Of a DNA stretch of 64,000 bases, positions 55,228 to 63,211 are shown piece by piece. Within the stretch, counting starts at the first letter, position 1; each line of letters opens with the position of its first letter. The DNA lies in contig CATQGW010000001.1 in NCBI GenBank assembly GCA_958295515.1, positions 942,658 to 1,006,657 of the forward strand. The letters are read 5' to 3'. The notes under the pieces were generated by a model that saw only the letters and a program-made list of their open reading frames with translations, had not been told where the DNA came from and did not search any database. This DNA is from an uncultured Dehalococcoidia bacterium (GTDB lineage: Bacteria > Chloroflexota > Dehalococcoidia > Bin125). Made by a program: the position numbers and the translations under genes.

Positions 55228-56163
55228 ATGCTGCGCGCGGCGCTGATTCGGTTGTCGCAGGAGGATCGGATTGGTCGCGCCCTCGAGCGCTCCGCCGCCG
55301 GCCGCGCGCTGGCGGCTCGCTTCGTGGCCGGCCCCGGCCATGCGGAGGCAGTGGCGACAGCGCAGCGGCTGAGCGACATCGGCTGCTCGGCGGCTTTGGC
55401 GTTGCTCGGCGAGGAGGTCGTCGAGCCGGCCGCCGCCGAAGCTGCGACCGAGGAATACCTCGCGCTGATCCATGCGATCAATGCGCCTGACGACCAGTTG
55501 GATGCGCGCATCGCGGTCAAGCCGAGCCTGCTCGGTTTGCCGATCTCCTTCGAGACGGCGCGCGAACACCTGACGGCGATCATCGAGGCCGCGGCAATTG
55601 CGGAGCTGTGGGTCGAGATCGACATGGAAGGCTCGCCCGTGGTCGACGACACGCTGGCGCTCTACCGCGGCGCGGCGCAGCGCTCCGAGCGGACCGCGGT
55701 TGCGTTGCAGGCGTATCTGCGCCGCACGCCGGAGGACATCGCGGGGCTGGTCGAAGAGGAGATCGCGCGGGTGCGGTTGGTCAAGGGCGCGTATTCGGAG
55801 CCGCGCGATCTGGCGTTGCAGGACGCGCAGCGCATCCGCCGCGCCTACCGAGGTGCGCTGGAGCAGCTGAGTTCGACGCCGGCGTTGGCCTCGAACAGCT
55901 GGGTCGGCGTCGCCACCCACGATCCGCGCCTGCACCGCGCCGCGCGCCGCCTGTTCCGCGAGCGCGAAGTGCCGCCCGCCGCCTGGGAGTTCCAGATGCT
56001 CTACGGCGTGCGTCCGCAGCTGCGCGAGGAGCTGGTCGAGGGCGGCGAGCGCGTCCGCATCTCCGCTCCCTACGGGGAGCGCTGGTACCCCTACTTCATC
56101 CGCCGCATCGCCGAGCGCCCCGCCAACGCCCTCTTCGCCCTCCGCTCGGTGGTCGGGATGTGA
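55228..56163 (+). CDS. Proline dehydrogenase
   Basis: The 311-residue monofunctional enzyme has the barrel motifs IAVKPSLLGLPISFE, VEIDMEGSP, VRLVKGAYSEP, WEFQMLYGVRP and the C-terminal APYGERWYPYFIRRIAERP. That last motif carries the substrate-binding arginine pair. It oxidises proline to pyrroline-5-carboxylate with FAD, feeding amino acid catabolism. The ATG at 55228 follows the rpmJ stop closely, so co-transcription is likely. No P5C dehydrogenase is present nearby. Confidence 0.93.
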   Translation: MLRAALIRLSQEDRIGRALERSAAGRALAARFVAGPGHAEAVATAQRLSDIGCSAALALLGEEVVEPAAAEAATEEYLALIHAINAPDDQLDARIAVKPSLLGLPISFETAREHLTAIIEAAAIAELWVEIDMEGSPVVDDTLALYRGAAQRSERTAVALQAYLRRTPEDIAGLVEEEIARVRLVKGAYSEPRDLALQDAQRIRRAYRGALEQLSSTPALASNSWVGVATHDPRLHRAARRLFREREVPPAAWEFQMLYGVRPQLREELVEGGERVRISAPYGERWYPYFIRRIAERPANALFALRSVVGM

Positions 56164-56293
56164 GCCGACCGAGTCGCACTTGCCAAGCGCCTCGTGCGGA
56201 TGCGATGACTAATCGGCATCGGTCAGCCATTGCGCGACTTCGGTTCGATCTGTTGGGCGAATGCGCTGCCCTTGTTCGGTGATGGCTCGAGGC

Positions 56294-56986
56294 TTACGAG
56301 GCCAGCGCTCGTTCGAATGCGAGGGCGGCTTCGACTTGATCGGTGGTGAGCAGAAAGCGCTCTGCAAGCTCATCCGCCGTACTGCCCCAGTCGCTCAGGA
56401 TGTAAAGCATTTCTGTTTCGATGCGCCGACCGCGCACCACGGGGTAGCCGTCCTGGACGCGCGGGTCCATATTCACGTGCTCGCTGAACTCGCACAGCCG
56501 ACCGAGCGGACCCTGGCGGTGCAAGGCGCAGACGACTTCCAGCGCCAGTTCCGCATCGTGATCGTTGCCGTGTCCCGTTGCTCGCCGGCCTTCGCAGATG
56601 CAGTCGTCCGCCGCCTCCTGGCCGTTGGTGATCGTGTATCCGGCGGCATCGGCGCGCTTGGTGATTGCGCGGTCGTGATATTCGCCGAGCGAGACCGTCC
56701 ACCAGCCTTCGACTTGCGCGTCCAGCTCTGCGACTTGCTCTCCGAGCCGGCGATTGGGGACGCCTTGCTCGCGCAGCGCGACGAGCGCGCGAGCTTTCTG
56801 GTAATCCACCCACGAATAGAGGCGCGGCCGGCCGCGCTGCCCCTTGCGGTACGGCGACTCCAAAACCTCGCGGCGGGCCCAGCCGGCCAGCTGATGCCGC
56901 GCCGCGCCGGACAGCGAGGCCACAAGGCTCCCGCGCAACGCACAGCCGTAAAACACATCGGGGCGGGCGATGTCAACGGCGCCCAT
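56294..56986 (-). CDS. DUF433-type antitoxin-like protein without adjacent toxin
   Basis: The 230-residue protein has an N-terminal MerR-like region (ALRGSLVASLSGAARHQLAG then GRPRLYSWVDYQKARALVAL). Its C-terminal DUF433 domain reads VNMDPRVQDGYPVVRGRRIE, TEMLYILSDWGSTADELAER. This is the architecture seen at 3222-3926. There a PIN-like toxin follows; here the 130 bases to proline dehydrogenase hold only a short unconvincing frame. It may be an orphan antitoxin or a regulator. Confidence 0.65.
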   Translation of the reverse strand: MGAVDIARPDVFYGCALRGSLVASLSGAARHQLAGWARREVLESPYRKGQRGRPRLYSWVDYQKARALVALREQGVPNRRLGEQVAELDAQVEGWWTVSLGEYHDRAITKRADAAGYTITNGQEAADDCICEGRRATGHGNDHDAELALEVVCALHRQGPLGRLCEFSEHVNMDPRVQDGYPVVRGRRIETEMLYILSDWGSTADELAERFLLTTDQVEAALAFERALAS

Positions 56987-57047
56987 GCGATCCTCCGTGG
57001 CTCAATCCTACCCGCCCGGCAAAGCGGCGAATATGATGCGTCGCATC

Positions 57048-57473
57048 ATGGCTGATGACGTTCAGTGGCTTGTTCCTTTGCAGAGCATTGAGGCCTCCTA
57101 TCGGGGTGGGACGCTGTTTGGGGCGCGGCTGACTGAGATTGAGCGCGGGCGCACTGTGTTTGAGATGGCGATCACGGCCGACACTGCGGGCGGGGCGAAC
57201 GGCGGGGTACACGGCGGGATTTTGGCTTCGCTGGCTGATATCGGCGTGGTTGCGGCGGTGCTCAGCACCTGCCGCCAGGGGGAGCAGATGCGCGGCACCG
57301 CCGAACTGAACATTTCCTACCTGCGGCCCGCCGTGGGCAGGCGCATTCGCGTTGAATCGCTGGTGATCAAGAAGGGACGCAGCCTCGCGGTGGGCGATGT
57401 GGAGTTGAGCAACGACCGCGGCGCGCTGATCGCCAAGGCGCGCGTGACGTACGCGATTGGCGCGGCCGGTTGA
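57048..57473 (+). CDS. PaaI-type hotdog thioesterase
   Basis: The product of about 141 residues has the hotdog fold: FEMAITADTAGGANGGVHGG and LASLADIGVVAAV, with the conserved Asn-Gly-Gly-x-x-His-Gly loop and the helix aspartate, then LNISYLRPAVGRRIRVES. It hydrolyses acyl- or aryl-CoA esters. Three in-frame ATGs (57033, 57036, 57048) are possible; they lie inside a 17-base palindrome, ATGATGCG T CGCATCAT. The stop overlaps the TTG start of the next gene. Confidence 0.85.
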   Translation: MADDVQWLVPLQSIEASYRGGTLFGARLTEIERGRTVFEMAITADTAGGANGGVHGGILASLADIGVVAAVLSTCRQGEQMRGTAELNISYLRPAVGRRIRVESLVIKKGRSLAVGDVELSNDRGALIAKARVTYAIGAAG

Positions 57474-58393
57474 CGCCCGAGCAGGCTGCGGAGGCGCTGG
57501 CCGAGTGCGGGATTCGGGCGGCGGTGACCGCGCTGCGGCGCCTCGACGGTGGCGTCTCGAACCTGACCTGGCGTCTGGATGCCGCCGAAGGGCCGCCGCT
57601 GGTGCTGCGCGTGGAGCGCGAGCGGGGCATCTTTCAGCCCTACGACGTGCTGCGCGAGGGCCGCGTGCTGCGCGCGCTGGCGGGCAGCGCGGTGCCGGTG
57701 CCCGCCGTGCTGGGCGAGTCGGCCCGCTCCGATGCGCTCGGCGCGGCCTGCATCGTGATCGAGTGGATCGACGCGCCGCACATGGGGCAGGTCGCCATGT
57801 CGCCCGGCCTGTTCGACGCCTACCGCGCGGCGGTGGACGCGATTCATCAGGTGGATTGGCGGGCGGCGGGTCTGGACTTTCTCGGCGCGCCCGCGCCGGG
57901 TGCGGAAGCTGCGCGGCGCGATCTTGATGCCGTCGACGCCCGCGCCGCCGCCTTCGACTGCGCCGACGACCCGTTCATTATCGAGTTGGGCGCAGCGGCG
58001 CGAGGCGCGCCGCCCGACAGCCCTGCGCCGCGCCTCTGCCACGGCGATATCAATGTCTTCAACTACCTCGTGGGCGGCGACGGCGGCATCTGCGCGGTGG
58101 TCGATTGGGAGCAGGCGCAGCTGGGCGATCCGCTCTCGGACTGGGGCTTGATCTGCGCGCTGAGCGGGCTGCGGGGCTCCGACGACGCGCCTGAGCAGAT
58201 GCCGCTGGCGCGCCCCTCGCTGTTGGCGAGCGGACGCCCGGCCCGCGAGCTGCGCTACTGGACGCTGCACCAGCTCTACAAGCTGGCCGTGATCCACCGC
58301 ATCTGGTCCGAGATTGGCGACGCGCCGCCCTGGTACACGTGGGCTGATGTGGAGCGGGTGGGGGCGGCTGCGTTGGGGCGGCTGCGCGGTTGA
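57470..58393 (+). CDS. Aminoglycoside phosphotransferase-like kinase
   Basis: The 307-residue protein has GGVSNLTWRL (ATP loop region), LVLRVERE (lysine/arginine strand), the Brenner motif LCHGDINVFNYLV and the metal motif CAVVDWEQAQLGDPLSDWG. This subgroup often sits with acyl-CoA dehydrogenases and hydratases and is annotated as a phosphotransferase of unknown substrate. TTG at 57470 overlaps the thioesterase stop as TTGA, showing coupling. Antibiotic resistance is not implied. Confidence 0.85.
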   Translation: MTPEQAAEALAECGIRAAVTALRRLDGGVSNLTWRLDAAEGPPLVLRVERERGIFQPYDVLREGRVLRALAGSAVPVPAVLGESARSDALGAACIVIEWIDAPHMGQVAMSPGLFDAYRAAVDAIHQVDWRAAGLDFLGAPAPGAEAARRDLDAVDARAAAFDCADDPFIIELGAAARGAPPDSPAPRLCHGDINVFNYLVGGDGGICAVVDWEQAQLGDPLSDWGLICALSGLRGSDDAPEQMPLARPSLLASGRPARELRYWTLHQLYKLAVIHRIWSEIGDAPPWYTWADVERVGAAALGRLRG

Positions 58394-58394
58394 A

Positions 58395-59228
58395 TTAGCT
58401 GTCCAGGTCGTGCAGCAGCTCGATCGCGCGCAGCATTCCGGCCTCGTGACGCGACATCAGCGAGACCAGGCGGTGTACGCCGGCCTCGGCGTACTGCTCC
58501 ACCGCGTCCGCGGTCAGCCGCGCCGGGGGCGTGATCGTGATTTCCAGCTCGCCCAACTCGGCGGGGCGCTCGACGATTGAGCCGATCTCGCCGATCTGCG
58601 CGAGCAGGTCGCGCGTTTGCTCGGGTGTCTGGGCCCAGCCGTACCAGCCGTTGCCGCGCTGCACGGCGCGCTTGAGGGCGGCGCGGCTGTGGCCGCCGAT
58701 CAGGATCGGGACGCCGCCCGCCTGCGCGGGGCGGGGGTGGGCGTCGATCGCGCTGAAGCGGTTGAATTCGCCCTCGAAACTGGGGTCTTCGTCGTTCCAC
58801 AGACAGCGCAGCGCGTCGATGGCTTCGTCGGTGCGCGCGCCGCGGGTGTGGAACTCCGCGCCGAGCGCGGCGAACTCCGGCTCGAGGTAGCCCGCGCCGA
58901 CGCCGAACAGCACGCGCCCGCCACTGAGCACATCGGCGCTGGCGATCTCCTTGGCCAGCACCACAGGATTGCGCTGCGCGATCAGCACCACGCCCGTGCC
59001 CAGCAGCACCCGCTCGGTGACGGCGGCGAGATAGCTGAGGATCGCCGAGGGGTGCAGAAACGGCAGGTCCGGATCGGCGGGCGAGGGGGCGACGCGCGGT
59101 TTGGGCAGGACGACGTGCTCGCCGGTCCAGAGCGACTCCAGCCCCGCCGCTTCGGCTGCCCGGGCGATGGTCGTGATCGTTTCGGGGTCGGCGACGCCTG
59201 TGCCGAGGCCGAAGATGCCGAATTTCAT
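58395..59228 (-). CDS. LLM class F420-dependent oxidoreductase
   Basis: The 277-residue protein has IARAAEAAGLESLWTGEHVV, ERVLLGTGVVLIAQRNPVVL, GRVLFGVGAGYLEPEFAALG, and VPILIGGHSRAALKRAVQRG. This pattern matches TIGR-type F420-dependent LLM enzymes. It is a paralogue of the 21365 gene with a distinct insert and tail. Start ATG 59228 is preceded by GAGGAGCATCCC. The gene lies downstream of an enoyl-CoA hydratase in the same direction. Confidence 0.88.
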   Translation of the reverse strand: MKFGIFGLGTGVADPETITTIARAAEAAGLESLWTGEHVVLPKPRVAPSPADPDLPFLHPSAILSYLAAVTERVLLGTGVVLIAQRNPVVLAKEIASADVLSGGRVLFGVGAGYLEPEFAALGAEFHTRGARTDEAIDALRCLWNDEDPSFEGEFNRFSAIDAHPRPAQAGGVPILIGGHSRAALKRAVQRGNGWYGWAQTPEQTRDLLAQIGEIGSIVERPAELGELEITITPPARLTADAVEQYAEAGVHRLVSLMSRHEAGMLRAIELLHDLDS

Positions 59229-59296
59229 GGGATGCTCCTCACGCCGCCGGCGCAGCCGCCGCGAGCAGCAGAGGCGCGCCCGTCGCTGACCAGCGC

Positions 59297-60181
59297 TTAC
59301 GTGTCGGTGAAGTTGGGGCGGCGCTTTTCGGAGAAGGCTTTGGGACCCTCGATGGAGTCGTTCATGCCCTGGAGGTTCTGCTCGATGGCAGCGCCGTACT
59401 GCTGGGCGACGAGCGGCTCCATGTAGTAGCCGCGGTAGAGCGCCTGCTTCATGTTGCGCACGGCGCGGGGGGCGAGGTAGAGCATGCGGCGGGCGTATTC
59501 GAGCGCGGTTTCGAGCAGCATCTCGCGGGGCACGACGCGCTGCACCCAGCCGAGTTCGTAGCAGCGCCGCGCGTCGTATTGGGTGTCGCCCCAGAGCGTC
59601 AGTTCGAGCGCCGAGCCGAGGCCGATCTGACGGGTCAGGGGAGCCATCCAGCCCGCGCCGCCCATGTTCCAGCGGGCCTCGGCGATGCCGATTTTGGCCT
59701 CCTCGGACATGAGCCGGATATCGCACTGCATGGCGTACATAAAGCCGCCGGCGACCGCCCAGCCGTTGATTGCGGCGATGGTGGGCTTCCAGAGATTGAG
59801 CGCTTCGGAGAGGGGTACGGCGTTCTTGCGGCGGTTGGGCACGTGGACGGTTGAGGGACGGCCCTCGCGCTCGGCCTCGCGCGTCTCGGCGGTGTTGATC
59901 AGGTCCGCGCCGGCGCAGAATGCGCGTCCTGCGCCGGTCAGCACTGCGCAGCGCGCGTCGGGGTCGTCGCGGTACTCGACGAAGGCGTCGTAGAGCGCCT
60001 CGCTCAGCCCGTCGCCGATCGCGTTGAGGCGATGCGGGCGGTTGAGCGTGATCAGGTAGATGCCGCCGCCCTCCAGCTTGTCGACCTTGACCACCGGCCC
60101 GAACACTTCCTGGGGCGTCGCACGATGATGCAGGGTCGGATCGTATGTCTCGTACTGCGTGGTTTCGGGTGTGTCCGACAT
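59297..60181 (-). CDS. Enoyl-CoA hydratase/isomerase family protein
   Basis: The 294-residue crotonase-fold protein has YLITLNRPHRLNAIGDGLSE, GRAFCAGADLINTAE, KPTIAAINGWAVAGGFMYAM and the terminal FSEKRRPNF. The N-terminal 45 residues are an extension before the fold. ATG 60181 is chosen for the upstream GAGGCAGGCGAC and lack of similarity further upstream. It probably acts on unsaturated or aromatic acyl-CoAs. It is only about 38% like the 46202 protein by eye in key segments, so they are distant paralogues. Confidence 0.88.
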   Translation of the reverse strand: MSDTPETTQYETYDPTLHHRATPQEVFGPVVKVDKLEGGGIYLITLNRPHRLNAIGDGLSEALYDAFVEYRDDPDARCAVLTGAGRAFCAGADLINTAETREAEREGRPSTVHVPNRRKNAVPLSEALNLWKPTIAAINGWAVAGGFMYAMQCDIRLMSEEAKIGIAEARWNMGGAGWMAPLTRQIGLGSALELTLWGDTQYDARRCYELGWVQRVVPREMLLETALEYARRMLYLAPRAVRNMKQALYRGYYMEPLVAQQYGAAIEQNLQGMNDSIEGPKAFSEKRRPNFTDT

Positions 60182-60260
60182 AGCGTCGCCTGCCTCTCGT
60201 CGCCGCGCGCAGACTAGACTACCCCGCGCCGGCAGATCCGCGGTGTAGGGGAGGTACACG

Positions 60261-60710
60261 ATGAAATTCGTTGCGCTGGTGTTGGCCGCCGTTTACATCG
60301 GCGGCATGGGGCTGGCCTACGGCTTCAACCTGGCGCTGACGCCCGCCTACCACGACGGCTCGCCGAGCTATCCGATCTGGGAAATCCTGAACTGGATGGG
60401 AGTGCCGGTCGTGCTGGCGCTGCTGGCGCTCTACGGTTGGCGCAGGTGGCAGCTCGGCGGCAGCGGTGATTCGCCGCTGACGCGCGAATACTTCGCCGTG
60501 TCGCTCTCCTGCGGGGCATCGATCGGGCTGGCGATCCTCTATTTCTGGCAGTGGTTCTGGACGCTCTGGCCGGAGAACGAGCCGGGCGAGCCGGTGGTCG
60601 CCTCGCACCTGATCCACTTTCCCGCGGTGGATGTGCTCTTTGCGCTGTTGGCGCTGCACGCTGCGCTCTATCTCTGGCAGCAGGCGCGGCCGCTGATGCC
60701 CAGCCGCTAG
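60261..60710 (+). CDS. Four-helix membrane protein of unknown function
   Basis: The 149-residue protein has hydrophobic segments at residues about 3-25, 45-62, 82-102 and 120-140, with a Trp-rich third helix (ILYFWQWFWTLWP). It has no recognised domain. The ATG at 60261 follows GGGGAGGTACACG. It lies 16 bases before the carbonic anhydrase gene in the same direction, so they may be co-transcribed. Confidence 0.65.
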   Translation: MKFVALVLAAVYIGGMGLAYGFNLALTPAYHDGSPSYPIWEILNWMGVPVVLALLALYGWRRWQLGGSGDSPLTREYFAVSLSCGASIGLAILYFWQWFWTLWPENEPGEPVVASHLIHFPAVDVLFALLALHAALYLWQQARPLMPSR

Positions 60711-60726
60711 GCGGGATCGCGGCGTC

Positions 60727-61557
60727 ATGTCGAACCGTGCGGCGTCGAGGGGAATGAGCCGCCGTGAGCTGCTGCGCCGCGCCTGCGGCGTCTCGCTCGG
60801 CGCGCTCGGGCTGGCGCTGGTCGGCTGCGGCGAGGGGGATGAGCAAGCTGCGCAAGCGGAGCAGCACGCGGCGGAGTGGGGCTACGCGGGCGAGGCCGGG
60901 CCCGAACGGTGGGCTGAACTGAGCAGCGGATTCGCACTCTGCGGCGAAGGCGGCAGTCAGTCGCCAATCGACATCAGCAGCGCGGAGCCGTTCGACGGTC
61001 CGACGCTGGAGTTCGACTACACGGTCGAATCCGAGCGGATCGTGCATCTCGGCCACGCGGTGCAGGCGGTCTTCCCGCCGGGCGCGGAGCTGCGCCACGG
61101 CGAGCGTGTCTGGCGGCTGAGCCAGCTGCACTACCACACGCCCAGCGAGCACACGATCGACGGCCAGGAGGCGGCGATGGAGCTGCATCTGGTGCATACC
61201 GCCGACGATGGCGCGGTCGCCGTGGTGGGGCTGCTCTACGACACGTACGACTGCGATTGCCCCGACGCCGTCCCGGAGCCCGCAATCCAGCAGATCATCG
61301 ATGCTGCGCCGGCGCCGGGAGGCACCGCCGAATTCGCTCTTCTCAGCGGCGACTTCGCCCCCAACCGCGTCGGCTTTTACCGCTACAGTGGTTCGTTCAC
61401 CACGCCGCCCTGCACTGAGCAGATCGACTGGTTCCTGATCCGCGAGCGCCGCCTGATCACGATTCCGCAGTTGAGCGCGTTGAGCGCGCTCACGCGCGGG
61501 GACAACAACCGCCCGGTGCAGCCGCGCAACGGGCGCACTGTCTGGTCGCTTGGCTAG
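60727..61557 (+). CDS. Alpha-type carbonic anhydrase, exported lipoprotein
   Basis: The 276-residue protein begins with SRRELLRRACGVSLGALGLA and lipobox LVGC, a Tat-like/lipoprotein signal. The mature enzyme has QSPIDISS, zinc ligands in LHYHTPSEHTIDG and MELHLVH, YSGSFTTPPCTEQIDW and NNRPVQPRNGR, all hallmarks of alpha carbonic anhydrase. It interconverts CO2 and bicarbonate outside the cytoplasmic membrane. Start may be ATG 60727 or an internal ATG at residue 10. Confidence 0.93.
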   Translation: MSNRAASRGMSRRELLRRACGVSLGALGLALVGCGEGDEQAAQAEQHAAEWGYAGEAGPERWAELSSGFALCGEGGSQSPIDISSAEPFDGPTLEFDYTVESERIVHLGHAVQAVFPPGAELRHGERVWRLSQLHYHTPSEHTIDGQEAAMELHLVHTADDGAVAVVGLLYDTYDCDCPDAVPEPAIQQIIDAAPAPGGTAEFALLSGDFAPNRVGFYRYSGSFTTPPCTEQIDWFLIRERRLITIPQLSALSALTRGDNNRPVQPRNGRTVWSLG

Positions 61558-61599
61558 CATTTCGCCGAGACTGCCCGTTGCAGAGATCAGGAGCGCACG

Positions 61600-63102
61600 A
61601 TGACGACGACTGTCCAGACCACACTGGGCGCGCTGCGGGGCGCGGAAGCTGAGGGCGCGGTTGTCTTTCGCGGCGTGCCGTTCGCGAAGCCGCCGGTGGG
61701 CGCGCTGCGCTGGCGGCAGCCGGAGCCGCTCGAACCGTGGGAGGGCGTGCGGGACGCGACCGAGTTCGGCGCGTCGGCGATTCAGCGCGCGCTGCCCGGC
61801 GATCTCGGCGACCTGATCGGCATTCCCTCTGAGGAAACCAGCGAGGATTGCCTCTATCTGAATATCTGGACGCCGGCGCTGGACGATGCGAAGCGCCCGG
61901 TGCTGGTCTGGATTCACGGCGGGGGCAACACCGTCGGCTCGGGCACGCAGCCGCGCATTGACGGCCGGAGCCTCTCGCTCAGCGGCGATGTGGTGGTGGT
62001 GACGATCAACTATCGGCTGGGCGCGTTCGGCTTCCTGCACGCGCCGGTGCTGGGCGCGTACGGCAACGAGGGTTTGTTGGATCAGGCGGCGGCGCTGTTC
62101 TGGGTGCGGCGGGAGATCGCCGCCTTCGGCGGCGATCCGGGCAATGTGACCGTCTTCGGCCAGTCGGCGGGCGGCTTCGACATCGCGCACCTGATGGCGA
62201 TGCCCTCGGCGGCGGGGGCGTTCGACAAGGCGATCCCGATGAGCGGATCGCTGATCCGCACGATCGGCAAGGATGAAGCGCGGGCGACCACGGAGAAGTT
62301 CCTCGCCCACTTCCGCGCGGTCGACGATCCGCAGCGGCTGCGCGATGTTGCCGCTGAGGAGATCCTCGAATACCAGCTTGAACTGACCGGCGGCGGACTT
62401 GGCGGGGTGCGCTTCGGGCCGACCGCCGACGGCTACGCGCTCGGGCTCGACGCGGAGGCGCGGATTGGGGCGGGCATTCAGACGCGCGGGATGCCGCTGC
62501 TGATTGGCCATACGAAGGATGAATTCGCGGTCTTCACCGAAACCAACGAGGCGTTCGCGGAGTTCGGCGAGGACGGGCTGTTCACCGCCGCCGCGTTGCA
62601 GTTCGGGGTGCGCACGGCGGAAGGGATCGATTGCTACCGGCGAGCGCGTGAGGCGCGCGGCGAGGCGACGGATCCGCTCAGCGTCTACACGGCGCTGATG
62701 ACGGATGCGATGTTCCGCATTCCCGGGATCGCCACGGCTGAGGCGCAGGGGCGGCATACGCCGGATGTGTGGTTCTACCGCTTCGACTATCCGTCGCCGG
62801 CCTACGGCGGCAAGCTGGGGGCGTGCCACTCGCTGGACATTCCGTTCGTTTGGGGCACGTACGAGGCGGAGAACATGCGGCGCTTCTGCGGCGAGGGCGC
62901 GGAGTTGGCGGAGCTCAGCGGCACGATGATGAATACGTGGCTCAGCTTCGCCAGGACGGGGGACCCGAACCATGAGGGGCTTCCTGAGTGGCCGCGCTAT
63001 GAGGCGGAAGGGCGGGCGGTGATGACGTTTGGGCTTGAGTCGGCTGTCGTGTATGACCCTGCTGCTGAGGAGCGGGAGTTCTGGCAGTCGTTGGGGCTTT
63101 GA
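61600..63102 (+). CDS. Type-B carboxylesterase
   Basis: The 500-residue alpha/beta hydrolase has the carboxylesterase opening GALRGAEAEGAVVFRGVPFA, EDCLYLNIWTP (disulphide-loop signature), VWIHGGG (oxyanion hole), nucleophile elbow FGQSAGGFD and catalytic His in GACHSLDIPFVWG. No signal peptide is present. It resembles para-nitrobenzyl esterases that cleave many ester or amide substrates. The catalytic serine lies in GQSAGG, and the gene stands alone. Confidence 0.92.
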   Translation: MTTTVQTTLGALRGAEAEGAVVFRGVPFAKPPVGALRWRQPEPLEPWEGVRDATEFGASAIQRALPGDLGDLIGIPSEETSEDCLYLNIWTPALDDAKRPVLVWIHGGGNTVGSGTQPRIDGRSLSLSGDVVVVTINYRLGAFGFLHAPVLGAYGNEGLLDQAAALFWVRREIAAFGGDPGNVTVFGQSAGGFDIAHLMAMPSAAGAFDKAIPMSGSLIRTIGKDEARATTEKFLAHFRAVDDPQRLRDVAAEEILEYQLELTGGGLGGVRFGPTADGYALGLDAEARIGAGIQTRGMPLLIGHTKDEFAVFTETNEAFAEFGEDGLFTAAALQFGVRTAEGIDCYRRAREARGEATDPLSVYTALMTDAMFRIPGIATAEAQGRHTPDVWFYRFDYPSPAYGGKLGACHSLDIPFVWGTYEAENMRRFCGEGAELAELSGTMMNTWLSFARTGDPNHEGLPEWPRYEAEGRAVMTFGLESAVVYDPAAEEREFWQSLGL

Positions 63103-63149
63103 GGGATTGGGGGTTGGCGCTGGACGGGGGGGGTTGGTGCTGGTCACGG

Positions 63150-63200
63150 CGAGATTCCCGCGTTCGCGGGAATGACGGAAGATTCGCGGGAATGACGGAA
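63150..63200. repeat. REP-like repeat arms, copy 7
   Basis: GAGATTCCCGCG followed by TTCGCGGGAATGACGG is one arm of the dispersed family. It is followed at once by a shorter second copy, GATTCGCGGGAATGACGG. It lies between convergent esterase and metH genes. Confidence 0.7.
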
Positions 63201-63211
63201 GAGAGGGAGGG

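Noticed and set aside
56164..56293. Toxin gene after the DUF433-type antitoxin
   Set aside because: Only a short frame ending EVAQWLTDAD is visible, with no PIN-like acidic motif, so no toxin is called.
60325..63147. Open frame of 940 codons antisense to carbonic anhydrase and esterase
   Set aside because: It spans two well-supported sense genes and is extremely arginine-rich with no recognisable motif.
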